Origin: Hyphomicrobium_A sp964493785
GTDB lineage: Bacteria > Pseudomonadota > Alphaproteobacteria > Rhizobiales > Hyphomicrobiaceae
DNA: 64,000 bases
NCBI GenBank assembly: GCA_964493785.1
Contig: CAZBPM010000004.1
Span: 124,001 to 188,000 of the forward strand
Direction: 5' to 3'
The position numbers and the translations under genes were made by a program. Below the pieces are notes generated by a model, which saw only the letters and a program-made list of their open reading frames with translations, was not told where the DNA came from and did not search any database. This document shows positions 23,217 to 31,812 of this stretch, in pieces; within the stretch, counting starts at the first letter, position 1, and each line of letters opens with the position of its first letter.

Positions 23217-25964
23217 TCAGTTGCCGAAACTGCGGCGGAAGACGTCGTTGGCCGACGAGCCGCTGCTGCTTATGCGAGTGGCTCCGCCGCCGCTGTAGCG
23301 GTTCCCGCCGGAACTGCGCGTCGCGTAGCGTCTGCCTTCCCCAGAGCGGCGTGCCGTCTTGCGGCGGGTATTCTTGCTGGAGTCGTCAAGGCGCTTGGCC
23401 AGCTCGACCTGGGCGAGGTGGTCAGCGCCCTTGTCGATGGAGTCCCATTTGCCCTGCAGCGCCTGCGTGATGCGCTTCTCGTGACCGTACACGTCCTTCG
23501 AGGTCACGACATCGCCGTCGTCATCCACGCGAGCGGTGAAGTAGGTCATGTGAACGGGTATGTGCTTGTCGAGCGGAACAGCATTTTCCTCCGGCTTCTT
23601 CACGTCGAGGAGCTTGTCGACTTCTTCGGGCGTCCAGCCTTTGTCGATGCCGAGCAGGACTTCGGCCAATCGCTGCGGGTTCCTCACTCGAACGCAGCCG
23701 TGGCTGAAGGTGCGTTGGGTCGAGCCGAACAGGCCCTTGTTTGGGGTGTCATGCAGATAGACGGCGTGCTTGTTGGGGAAGGTGAACTTCACCTTGCCGA
23801 GTGCATTGCCGGGGCCGGACGGCTGATAGACGTCGTAATTGCGGATGTCGGCCTTGTACCAGTTGACGGTGCTGGGCTTCACGATCTTGCCGTTGCGCAT
23901 CACCACCATGTCGCGGCGCTTGCCGCGCGCGATGGCGGGACCGATCTCGTTCATCTTGATGCTTTGCGGGACGATCCACCGGGGGTGGAAGAAGATCGTC
24001 TGAAGGTCCTCGGAGAAGATGGGCGTCTGAGTATCGAGCTCGCCGGTGATGACGCGCTCGGAGTGAACTTGCTGCCCGTCCTTGACGACGCTGACGGTGA
24101 ACTCGGGAATGCTGACCCAGACGTAAGCCTCGCCCAGATCCTCCGGCATCCAGCGCCATTGCTCCATGTTGGCGCGGAGCGTGTCGAGCGACACTGTCTG
24201 GCTCTCGTTCATGGCACGGCGGGTCTTGGCGGTGATAACGCCGTTGGCCGGCTCGATGCCGCGCTTGATCTGGAAGCGCTTCACTGCGTCGACAAGCCGG
24301 TCGTCATATGTGGTCGCGTCGTAGGAACCCGGCACGCGCAGGCGCTCGCGTATCAGGGCGATGTCGGGATCGACCGCGCCGGGGCGAAGCTTGTTTCCGG
24401 ATGGGATCTCGACCTGAGTTGTCTTGATGCCGTTGCGCTGCGCCAGGTAGAGCTCGCGGAGCTTGGCGAACTGTTCGTTCTGCGGGTGCAGCTTGCGCAG
24501 GATCGCATCGGGGGCATGCGACGTCGACAGCTCGGTGATCACGAGGAACGGGGGGCGCACCTGCGGCTTGCGGTCAATGTATGAGCTGAGCTGCTTTGAG
24601 GGGTCCTCAATGCGACCGCCGCGGGCGTCGCGTGCGTATTTCAGCGCAGCGAGGGACAGGGCGGTCTCGGCGGCGACCAACGTCTGCTCGGTGGGGGGCG
24701 CGGTCACCGCGTCAGCGTCGGGAAGCGTGGGGATGTCGAAGTCCTCGGCGTTGAGGGCCCAGTCGTCGGCGCGCTTGATCTCGTCGATGACGACGCGCGC
24801 GCGCTGCGTCCAACCTTTTTTGGAAACCCAGACAGGCTCGTTGCGTGCAGCGTAGAACATCCACAGTGCATCACGGTCATCCTGATGCGTGCCCGCCGGC
24901 TGCGGCTTCAACAGGTTGCGCCGGACGTCCAGCACCAACTGCTCATTGGAACCGACGAAAAGTGGTGGGGCGGGCTCGATGGGAGCGGCAACGGCGGGAG
25001 GCGCAACGAGATTGATGCCGAGCGTCAGTCCAGCGAAGAGACCGGCGACCTGGGTGGAGGGCTTGGGTACGGGAATTGGTGGCATCATCGTGCTCTCCGG
25101 GGTGAGGGGTTCACGTTTGGCAAGCTCGGCTTGGGCAGTGGTGAGGACGCCGGCAGCGGCGACAGTGTCGAGGACGAAGTTGCGGGCCCTGCGGGCAGCT
25201 TCCGGGTGGCGATCGAGGCGGCGGGCTTCGGGAGCCTGCGGGAGCGCGACGAGCAGCGCTGCCTCGGCGAGCGTGAGCTGGCGCGGGTCCTTGCCGAAAT
25301 ATTGCTGGGTCGCCGCGCGCACGCCTTTGGTCCGACCGCCGAAGGGTGCCAGCGCCAGATACAGACTGAGGATCTGCTTCTTGGTCAGATCGCGCTCCAA
25401 CTGAATGGCGCGCAGGATCTGGCGCAGCTTCACGGATGGGGTGCGCTGATACTTGTTGTCGATGAGGCGAGCGACCTGCATCGTGATGGTCGAGCCGCCG
25501 GTGATGATGCGTCCATTGGCGAGGAGATCACGCGCAGCCCGCGCGATGCCGACAGGGTCGACGCCGAAATGCGAATAGAAGCGGCGATCCTCGAAGGTGA
25601 ACAGCATCGCCAGATAGAGCTGGTCGACGTCCTGCGGATCGAGTGGCTGCGCCGGGGAAGACGTGTAGCGCACGTCGCGCGAAGCGGGGTCCGGCTGCGA
25701 CGAGGACGTTGGAATGTGCGCGCCCGCAGCTTGGACGGGTGGCGGGCCAAGCTGATCGATAGCGATCTGAACAGCCAGATAGGCGCCGATTCCGAGAGTT
25801 AGAATTGCGATCGCTGCGACTAACGCGTAGCGCGTCGCGCGGTTTGGCGACGACTGGCCGCTCCTCCCGTCCGGACGATGGTTTGCAATGCATCCATCTA
25901 AAAATGCTGCGCGTAAGGAGGTTGCGCGCACGCGCGTGCCTCCACCGCCAGGACCTGCCATCAC
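23217..25964 (-). CDS. fusion of GT51 transglycosylase (PBP1C-like) and YcbB-type L,D-transpeptidase
   Basis: This 915-residue protein combines two murein-synthesis enzymes. A membrane helix at residues 47-69 anchors it. Residues 110-250 are a GT51 glycan polymerase with FTFEDRRFYSHFGVDP (catalytic Glu125), GGSTITMQVARLI (156-168) and LYLALAPFGG (201-210), closest to PBP1C. No penicillin-binding domain follows. Residues 300-330 form a hydrophobic, signal-peptide-like stretch. Then come a YcbB-like scaffold (360-510), a peptidoglycan-binding module (535-590) and an L,D-transpeptidase domain with SHGCVRV (Cys757). The basic Ser/Gly-rich tail is disordered. Inference: it couples strand polymerisation to 3-3 cross-linking. 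An internal start at 25088 could give the transpeptidase alone. Confidence 0.9.
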   Translation of the reverse strand: MMAGPGGGGTRVRATSLRAAFLDGCIANHRPDGRSGQSSPNRATRYALVAAIAILTLGIGAYLAVQIAIDQLGPPPVQAAGAHIPTSSSQPDPASRDVRYTSSPAQPLDPQDVDQLYLAMLFTFEDRRFYSHFGVDPVGIARAARDLLANGRIITGGSTITMQVARLIDNKYQRTPSVKLRQILRAIQLERDLTKKQILSLYLALAPFGGRTKGVRAATQQYFGKDPRQLTLAEAALLVALPQAPEARRLDRHPEAARRARNFVLDTVAAAGVLTTAQAELAKREPLTPESTMMPPIPVPKPSTQVAGLFAGLTLGINLVAPPAVAAPIEPAPPLFVGSNEQLVLDVRRNLLKPQPAGTHQDDRDALWMFYAARNEPVWVSKKGWTQRARVVIDEIKRADDWALNAEDFDIPTLPDADAVTAPPTEQTLVAAETALSLAALKYARDARGGRIEDPSKQLSSYIDRKPQVRPPFLVITELSTSHAPDAILRKLHPQNEQFAKLRELYLAQRNGIKTTQVEIPSGNKLRPGAVDPDIALIRERLRVPGSYDATTYDDRLVDAVKRFQIKRGIEPANGVITAKTRRAMNESQTVSLDTLRANMEQWRWMPEDLGEAYVWVSIPEFTVSVVKDGQQVHSERVITGELDTQTPIFSEDLQTIFFHPRWIVPQSIKMNEIGPAIARGKRRDMVVMRNGKIVKPSTVNWYKADIRNYDVYQPSGPGNALGKVKFTFPNKHAVYLHDTPNKGLFGSTQRTFSHGCVRVRNPQRLAEVLLGIDKGWTPEEVDKLLDVKKPEENAVPLDKHIPVHMTYFTARVDDDGDVVTSKDVYGHEKRITQALQGKWDSIDKGADHLAQVELAKRLDDSSKNTRRKTARRSGEGRRYATRSSGGNRYSGGGATRISSSGSSANDVFRRSFGN
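25086..25098 (-). promoter_or_regulatory. possible internal translation start for the L,D-transpeptidase half
   Basis: Read on the minus strand, GGAGAG (25098-25093) is followed by CACG and two consecutive ATG codons (residues 293-294 of the fusion). The second ATG sits seven bases from the ribosome binding site. The peptide starting here, MMPPIPVPKP then AGLFAGLTLGINLV and PPAVAAP, looks like a complete signal peptide. Confidence 0.4.
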
Positions 25965-26202
25965 GCCCTCGTCGTGAACCCACTTCAGGCCCTCAACAGA
26001 ACCTGACCCCGCGTAATCCCACAGGTTCAGGCATGAGCACGTAATCGGCCGGCAATCTCAACGAAAACCGAGAAAGCCCGTTTACGCGCTCCAAAACTGA
26101 TTGGCGTGATTTGATTGGTCGAGAATATCGCGCTTTTTTGCAGAGAATTGCGGGCGTGCCGAACGCTGCTGCGCTAGGGGCAGGCTCGCGCGAAAAGTTT
26201 TC

Positions 26203-27126
26203 TCAGGAGTGATCGTTCGTTCCGTCGAGTGCAGGCGCACGCGCTTTTGCGAGGTGGTCGATGGCCGCGCGCAGTTGGCCGCCAACTTGATCGAGGCCGG
26301 ATTGCGCTTCTTGCAACTCATAGCCCTGTAACAGGAGCACTGCGAGCTTGACGCTGCCCTCGGCGCGCTCGAGCGCTTCGCGCACCGGCTCGCCGCTGTG
26401 GCCGGTGAGATGAGCGACCATGCGCTCGCGGCGCCTAGCCAGCTTGGCGTTGCAAGCCTGGACCTCGACCATCATGCCGCGATAGATGCGGCCGAGGCGG
26501 ATCATGACCAGGGTTGAGAGCAGATTGAGTGTAATGCGCTGAGCCGTGCCGGCATTCATGCGCGTGGAACCGGCAATCGGTTCGGGGCCGGTCGCTAGGA
26601 AGATCGGGCATTCGGCGCTGGTGAGCAGCGGCGTGCCGGGGTTGTTGGCGATCCCGACTGTGAGGGCACCGCGCTTGCCGGCTTCGCGAAGGCAGGCGAG
26701 TGTGAATGGCGTCGTGCCGCTAGCCGCGACAGCAATCATGACGTCGGACGGGCCGATGTCGTGTGCGGCGATGGTGTCGGCCGCGCGCGCTACGTCATCC
26801 TCGGCGCCTTCGATGGCTTGTGTCATCGCGGCTTCGCCGCCGGCGAGGAGAAGTAGAAGGCGATCGCTCGGCCAGCTGAAAGTCGGCATCAGTTCGGCGC
26901 CGTCCTGGACGGCGAGCCGGCCTGAGGTGCCGGCACCGGCATAGACAAGGCGGCCATCGGAGCGCAGTCGCGCAACGATTGCGGCAGCGGCCTGCTCGAT
27001 AGCAGGACGCGCTGCTCGCACGGCTGCTACAGAGGCCAGCTGGCCCTCAATCATCGCGTCGAGGATATCGGCCGGTTGCCAAAGGTCGATATCGGCGTAG
27101 CGCGGACTTAACTCTTCCGTATTCAT
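26203..27126 (-). CDS. murQ: N-acetylmuramic acid 6-phosphate etherase
   Basis: MurQ (307 residues) cleaves the lactyl ether of MurNAc-6-phosphate to give GlcNAc-6-phosphate. The SIS domain shows GAGTSGRLAVQDGAELMPTF with the catalytic Glu, then GGEAAMTQAIEGAEDD with the second Glu. Further motifs are AVAASGTTPFTLACL, NNPGTPL and STRMNAGTAQRI. The start MNTEELSPRY at 27126 fits the family; an upstream frame to 27210 adds unrelated sequence. It is divergent from the kinase/SIS/nagA operon, consistent with a joint murein-sugar recycling role. No amgK/murU or anmK gene is in the window. Confidence 0.95.
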   Translation of the reverse strand: MNTEELSPRYADIDLWQPADILDAMIEGQLASVAAVRAARPAIEQAAAAIVARLRSDGRLVYAGAGTSGRLAVQDGAELMPTFSWPSDRLLLLLAGGEAAMTQAIEGAEDDVARAADTIAAHDIGPSDVMIAVAASGTTPFTLACLREAGKRGALTVGIANNPGTPLLTSAECPIFLATGPEPIAGSTRMNAGTAQRITLNLLSTLVMIRLGRIYRGMMVEVQACNAKLARRRERMVAHLTGHSGEPVREALERAEGSVKLAVLLLQGYELQEAQSGLDQVGGQLRAAIDHLAKARAPALDGTNDHS

Positions 27127-27159
27127 GCGGGAAGCGTGAACTCTCGGCGACTTGGACCA

Positions 27160-27171
27160 ACTATATATAGT
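27160..27171. promoter_or_regulatory. palindrome between murQ and the kinase operon
   Basis: The 12-bp perfect palindrome ACTATATATAGT lies in the 66-bp divergent region, 34 bp from murQ and 22 bp from the kinase start. It could be a shared operator or simply overlap both -10 regions. Confidence 0.4.
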
Positions 27172-27192
27172 GACGCCACTCTCATAGCGTAG

Positions 27193-28119
27193 ATGCTGGG
27201 ACGCATGCATCCAATGGCCAGAACGGCGTTACTTCTTGGTGTCGATGGTGGCGGAACCGGCTGCCGCGCCCGGCTGGCCGACGTCGGCGGCGTTGTGCTG
27301 GGCGAGGGAACGGGCGGGCCGGCAAATATACGGTTCGGCATCAAGGAGAGCTTTGCGGCGGTGATGCAGGCGACTGACGCATGCCTGGAACAGGCTGGCC
27401 TGTCGCTCGAGGACGCCGACATCGTCGCGTGTCTTGCGCTCGCGGGCGCGAGCGAGCCGACGCACCTGGCAGCCGCGCGCACATACAACCTGCCGTTTGC
27501 GCATACATTGCTGACGACGGACGCACATGCCGCATGCATCGGCGCACACGGCGGCCGGAACGGCGGCATCGTCGTGGTCGGGACGGGAAGCGTCGGCTGG
27601 GGGCTGGTGAGCGGTCAGGAGCATCGCGTCGGCGGCTGGGGTTTCCCGGTATCGGACGAAGGCAGCGGCGCCTGGCTCGGATGCGAGGTGGCGCGACGTG
27701 TGCTGTGGGCGTACGACGGCCGTCGCCCGTGGACGGCACTGGGGAAGAAAGTGCTGGAACGGTTCGAGGGCGATCCGCATTCGATCGTCCGATGGATGGG
27801 GCAGGCACAGCCGCGTGACTTCGCTACGCTGGCGCCGCTGGTTGTCGAGTATTCCGTGCGCGGTGATGATCTTGCGTGCGAGCTGATGCAGATGGCTGCC
27901 CAGCATATCGATGTGATTGCAGAGCGGTTGTTCTCGATCGGGGTTCCGCGGCTGTCGCTGTCGGGCGGCCTTGCAGCCGCAATGGAGCCATGGCTCTCGA
28001 GTTCCACAAGAGCTCTGCTGGTCGAGCCGCAAGGCGACGCGCTGAGCGGAGCGCTTTGGCTGGCCCGGGTCGATGCCGAGACTTTGGCGCGGTCGCAGCA
28101 GGCAGCGGGGAACTGGTGA
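27193..28119 (+). CDS. BadF/BadG-type ATPase, probable N-acetylglucosamine kinase
   Basis: This 308-residue ASKHA-fold kinase has the phosphate-1 loop LLGVDGGGTGCRARL, a second phosphate motif VVVGTGSVGWGLV and the adenosine motif LSGGLAAAMEPWL. BadF-type sugar kinases phosphorylate GlcNAc or glucosamine. The context (murQ, SIS protein, nagA) supports an amino sugar, with GlcNAc released by NagZ a good candidate. ATG codons at 27193, 27205 and 27214 are all possible starts; 27214 (MARTALLLGVDGGG) best fits the family. The stop overlaps the next start. Confidence 0.85.
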   Translation: MLGRMHPMARTALLLGVDGGGTGCRARLADVGGVVLGEGTGGPANIRFGIKESFAAVMQATDACLEQAGLSLEDADIVACLALAGASEPTHLAAARTYNLPFAHTLLTTDAHAACIGAHGGRNGGIVVVGTGSVGWGLVSGQEHRVGGWGFPVSDEGSGAWLGCEVARRVLWAYDGRRPWTALGKKVLERFEGDPHSIVRWMGQAQPRDFATLAPLVVEYSVRGDDLACELMQMAAQHIDVIAERLFSIGVPRLSLSGGLAAAMEPWLSSSTRALLVEPQGDALSGALWLARVDAETLARSQQAAGNW

Positions 28120-29168
28120 ATCTGGTGACTCCAGACATGAGCGGCGCGAAAGCCAAGATGGCTGACGAGATCGCCGAGGCGCCAATGGTGGTCGTGCGCC
28201 AGGAAGAGGCGCTGGCACGGCCGCTGGCGGAATTGGTCGCGCGATTGAACCGCCGGCCGCCGAGGGTCGTGGTGACTTGCGCGCGCGGCAGCTCGGCGCA
28301 TGCCTCGGCGTTCGGCAAACATCTGATCGAGCGCTATCTGGGAATTCCGGTAGCGCCGGCGGCCCCGAGCATTTCCAGCATCTATGGCGGAGGGCTTCAC
28401 CTCAGCAACGAACTCGTGCTGGCCGTTTCCCAGTCAGGGCGCAGCGCGGACATCCTAGCATTCACGCAGAGTGCGAAGAGATCCGGTGCGCTTACGGTTG
28501 CGGTGACGAATGCCGAAGATTCTCCGCTGGCGGAGACGTGCGACATCGTCCTGCCGATCTGCGCGGGGCCGGAGCTCAGCGTCGCCGCGACGAAGACTTT
28601 CATCGGGACCGCGACGGCGCTGTGCCGACTGGCTGCGCTGTGGTCGGGCAACGATTACATGCAGCGGGCGATGGCGCGGCTGCCAGAGCGATTGGCGTCG
28701 GCTGCGGCGCTCGACTGGACGCCGGTCGTGCCTACGCTGGCGGACGCTGCCAGTCTGGTGGTCATCGGGCGCGGCTCGACTCTAGCGATCGCACGTGAGG
28801 CGGCGCTCAAGCTCAAGGAGACGTGCAACCGTCACGCGGAGGCATTCAGCGGCGCCGAGTTCATGCATGGGCCTGTGTCGCTGGTATCGCGCCGCTATCC
28901 CATCCTGATGCTGATGCCGACGGATGAAGCGGCGCCGGGTATGCGCGCGTTGGCTAGCGACTTGCGCGACCTCGGCTCGGACTTGTTCGTCGCGGAGGGC
29001 GGTGCGCCGGGGCATGGCCATCTGCCGGCGCTGACCGCGGACCAGCCGGAGGCCGACGCCATCTGTCTCATCCAGAGCTTCTATGCGATGACGGTTCAGC
29101 TCGCGCAAAAGCTGAACGTTGATGTCGACCGGCCGCGAAATCTTAGGAAGGTCACAAACACGCTATGA
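28116..29168 (+). CDS. SIS-domain aminosugar isomerase/deaminase (GlmS C-terminal-like, NagB-II type)
   Basis: This protein of 350 residues has two SIS domains and no glutaminase domain. Motifs are CARGSSAHASAFGKHLIERY, AVSQSGRSADILAF, GPELSVAATKTFIGT and the C-terminal LKLKETCNRHAEAF followed by EFMHGPVSLV. Such proteins deaminate glucosamine-6-phosphate to fructose-6-phosphate. The GTG at 28116 overlaps the kinase stop by four bases; ATG 28137 is an alternative. The 3' end overlaps nagA by ATGA, so the three genes are tightly coupled. It supplies the step after NagA. Confidence 0.88.
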   Translation: MNLVTPDMSGAKAKMADEIAEAPMVVVRQEEALARPLAELVARLNRRPPRVVVTCARGSSAHASAFGKHLIERYLGIPVAPAAPSISSIYGGGLHLSNELVLAVSQSGRSADILAFTQSAKRSGALTVAVTNAEDSPLAETCDIVLPICAGPELSVAATKTFIGTATALCRLAALWSGNDYMQRAMARLPERLASAAALDWTPVVPTLADAASLVVIGRGSTLAIAREAALKLKETCNRHAEAFSGAEFMHGPVSLVSRRYPILMLMPTDEAAPGMRALASDLRDLGSDLFVAEGGAPGHGHLPALTADQPEADAICLIQSFYAMTVQLAQKLNVDVDRPRNLRKVTNTL

Positions 29169-30328
29169 GTGCAACGAGAGCCCATGCCGTCGCTGCCAGT
29201 CACGTCTTCGACGGCGTTGCCGTGCTGAAGGACAGCGCGGCAATCATCGAAGGGGCGCACATCGTCGACGTGGTGCCGCGGCGCGAGGTGCCGGCGGGAA
29301 TTGCAGTCGTGCATCTGCCGGGCGACGCATGGCTGGCGCCGGGGTTCATCGACGTTCAGGTCAACGGCGGCGGGGATGTGCTGTTCAACGACGAGCCAAC
29401 TGCCGAGGGCATCGAAGCGATCGCGGCGGCGCATCGGCGATACGGGACCACAGGGCTGCTGCCGACGCTGATCAGCGATACGCCTGAGAAGATGCGGCAG
29501 GCGATGGTCGCAGCACGGGCGGCGGCGGCGAGCAATCCTAGCGTGCTCGGGATACACTTCGAAGGACCGTTCCTGTCGCCGGAGAAGCCGGGCGTGCACG
29601 ACAAGTTCATGTTCCGCGCGCCGGATGCGGCGGACCTGGAACTGCTGACGTCGTGGCACGAGGGTGCAGTGCTGGTGACGCTGGCGCCGGAACGGGTTCC
29701 GCCCGATTTCATAACGGCGCTCGCGCGGGCGGGCGTTAAGGTGTCGCTCGGACACTCGATGGCGACATATGCGCAGGCGCAGGAGGCCATCGAGAACGGT
29801 CTCAACGGATTCACGCATCTCTTCAACGCTATGCCGCAGCTTTCGAGCCGCGAGCCGGGCCCTATCGCGGCTGCGCTTGAAAGCGACCGGGCGTGGTTCG
29901 GGATGATCGTCGATGGGGAGCACGTGTCGCCGGCAATGCTGCGACTGGCACTGCGCGGGCGGGCACGGCCGATGATCGTGACGGATGCGATGCCGTCGGT
30001 GGGTGGGCATAAGGATCGTTTCTCGCTCTATGGGAACGACATCACGGTGAAGGACGGCCGCTGCACGCGGGCGGACGGCACACTGGCCGGGGCCTCGATC
30101 GATATGGCCAGGTCGGTGCGCAATGCGGTGAGCGATCTCGGCGTGTCGTTGCCCGTGGCTTTGCAGTACGCCTCGACGGAGCCGGCAGAGTTCTTGGGAC
30201 TGGGCACATTGCTGGGGCGGCTGGCGCCGGCGTTCCGTGCCGACATGGTTGCGTTCGATCCAGCCAGCATCGACGTGCTGGAGACATGGGTCGCGGGCGC
30301 GCCGGCTGGCGGCAAACTGCGCCACTGA
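29165..30328 (+). CDS. nagA: N-acetylglucosamine-6-phosphate deacetylase
   Basis: NagA (387 residues) removes acetate from GlcNAc-6-phosphate. The amidohydrolase motifs are APGFIDVQVNGGGDVLFND, GIHFEGPFLSPEKPG with the metal-binding Glu, SLGHSMATYAQA, NGFTHLFNAMPQ and the catalytic Asp in VTDAMPSVGG. Length is standard. It is the last gene of the kinase-SIS-nagA operon, overlapping the SIS gene by four bases. Confidence 0.95.
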   Translation: MSATRAHAVAASHVFDGVAVLKDSAAIIEGAHIVDVVPRREVPAGIAVVHLPGDAWLAPGFIDVQVNGGGDVLFNDEPTAEGIEAIAAAHRRYGTTGLLPTLISDTPEKMRQAMVAARAAAASNPSVLGIHFEGPFLSPEKPGVHDKFMFRAPDAADLELLTSWHEGAVLVTLAPERVPPDFITALARAGVKVSLGHSMATYAQAQEAIENGLNGFTHLFNAMPQLSSREPGPIAAALESDRAWFGMIVDGEHVSPAMLRLALRGRARPMIVTDAMPSVGGHKDRFSLYGNDITVKDGRCTRADGTLAGASIDMARSVRNAVSDLGVSLPVALQYASTEPAEFLGLGTLLGRLAPAFRADMVAFDPASIDVLETWVAGAPAGGKLRH

Positions 30329-30587
30329 GCCTGTGGACGACAATTTCTAGAATTCGTGGCGAAGCGGGTCGACGGCATTCGCAGAATGCAGTGTCGCGGA
30401 CGCCCGTACACCAGCAAAAAATTCTCGCGTGCTGCGAGGTGCGGGGTATCTGCGTTCGCGCGCCTTAGCACAGCGGGATTTCGAATAAGCTCAGAATTTC
30501 TTCTTAGTTCGGTTAAGTGCGACCTGTCGGTACCTCTTCAGTCTCCGGACCACTTTGGATGCGGTCACGGTCAGAGAGGATACGACG

Positions 30588-31613
30588 ATGAAGATCGATT
30601 TCACCCGCCGGCAGGCCCTGGCACTGGCCCTTGCTGCGGGCCTCGTCGGCGGCGCCACTGCGGCGCAGGCTCAGGACAAAATTCTCAATGTTTCCTACGA
30701 TCCGACGCGCGAGCTCTATCAGGAGTACAACGCAGCGTTCAAGAAGCACTGGAAAGAGAAGACCGGCCGCGACGTCGAGATCCAGCAGTCGCACGGCGGT
30801 TCGGGCAAGCAGGCCCGCGCTGTGATCGACGGCCTCGAGGCCGATGTCGTGACCTTGGCGCTGGCTCGCGACGTCAGCGCGATTGCTGACAAGGCGGGTC
30901 TGTTGCCGAAGGATTGGCAGTCGCGTCTCAAGGATAACTCGGCGCCCTACACCTCGACCATCGTCTTCCTGGTCCGCAAGGGCAACCCGAAGGGCGTCAA
31001 GGATTGGGATGACCTCGCCAAGGAAGGCGTGTCGGTTATCACTCCGAATCCCAAGACCTCGGGCGGCGCCCAGTGGAACTACCTTGCTGCCTGGCACTAT
31101 GCCGATCAGAAGTACGGCGGCGCCGACAAGGCCAAGGACTTCGTGACGAAGCTCTACAAGAACGTTGCAGTGCTGGATTCCGGCGCGCGCGGTTCGACCA
31201 CGACCTTCGTTGAGCGTGGTGTCGGCGATGTCTTCATTTCCTGGGAAAACGAAGCCCATCTCGCCATCAAGGAGCTGGGTCCCGACAAGTTCGAGATCGT
31301 GATCCCGTCACTGTCGATCCTCGCCGAACCGAGTGTGGCCGTTGTCGACAAGAACGCCGACAAGCACGGCACGCGCGAAGTCGCCAAGGCCTATCTCGAA
31401 TACCTTTACAGTGACGAGGGCCAGGATATCGCGGGCAAGAATTTCTATCGTCCGCGCAATCCGAAGTATGCCGAGAAGTACAAGAGCCAGCTCGTGCCGG
31501 TGAAGCTGTTCACTATCGACGAGGGCTTCGGCGGCTGGGCCAAGGCGTTCGACGCACACTTCAAGGACGGCGGCACGTTCGACCAGATCTACGCCCCGGA
31601 CAAGAAGAGCTGA
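30588..31613 (+). CDS. sbp: periplasmic sulfate-binding protein of an ABC importer
   Basis: This 341-residue protein has a signal peptide ending GGATAAQA. The sulfate/thiosulfate-binding family pattern is clear: LNVSYDPTRELYQEYN at the mature N-terminus, QQSHGGSGKQARAVIDGLEAD, and SGARGSTTTFVERGVGDV. It delivers sulfate to the CysTWA permease encoded 3.3 kb downstream. ATG 30588 has a GAGAGG ribosome binding site. The 259-bp gap upstream holds no gene and probably carries the promoter. Two strong hairpins follow, as is common for highly expressed binding proteins. Confidence 0.94.
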   Translation: MKIDFTRRQALALALAAGLVGGATAAQAQDKILNVSYDPTRELYQEYNAAFKKHWKEKTGRDVEIQQSHGGSGKQARAVIDGLEADVVTLALARDVSAIADKAGLLPKDWQSRLKDNSAPYTSTIVFLVRKGNPKGVKDWDDLAKEGVSVITPNPKTSGGAQWNYLAAWHYADQKYGGADKAKDFVTKLYKNVAVLDSGARGSTTTFVERGVGDVFISWENEAHLAIKELGPDKFEIVIPSLSILAEPSVAVVDKNADKHGTREVAKAYLEYLYSDEGQDIAGKNFYRPRNPKYAEKYKSQLVPVKLFTIDEGFGGWAKAFDAHFKDGGTFDQIYAPDKKS

Positions 31614-31651
31614 GCACGGCTCGGCTCTAGAACTCTGACGCTCATCCAGTG

Positions 31652-31688
31652 CCCGATCGGCTGCGGACCCACGCCGAAGCCGATCGGG
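31652..31688 (+). terminator. stem-loop after the sulfate-binding protein gene
   Basis: A perfect 11-bp stem (CCCGATCGGCT / AGCCGATCGGG) with a 15-base loop begins 38 bp after the stop codon. No T-tract follows, so it may protect the 3' end of the transcript instead of terminating it. Confidence 0.5.
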
Positions 31689-31720
31689 ACCCGCTCTCTG
31701 GAGCGAGCGTCGGGATGTGC

Positions 31721-31767
31721 GCCGTTCTTCGCGCGGGGGGCCCTGCAAGGGTGCGCGCAAGAACGGC
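31721..31767 (+). terminator. second stem-loop between sbp and the hydrolase gene
   Basis: Arms GCCGTTCTTCGCGC (31721-31734) and GCGCGCAAGAACGGC (31753-31767) pair with one bulged base. It lies 46 bp before the next gene and no T-tract follows. With the first hairpin it fills most of the 199-bp gap. Confidence 0.45.
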
Positions 31768-31812
31768 AGCATCTCGTCAAGGTGGAGAAGTTGGGCGGTG
31801 AGAGGATCTTCG

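Noticed and set aside
24885..25802. 305-residue plus-strand frame over the transglycosylase part of the fusion
   Set aside because: Antisense shadow; the opposite strand encodes intact GT51 motifs.
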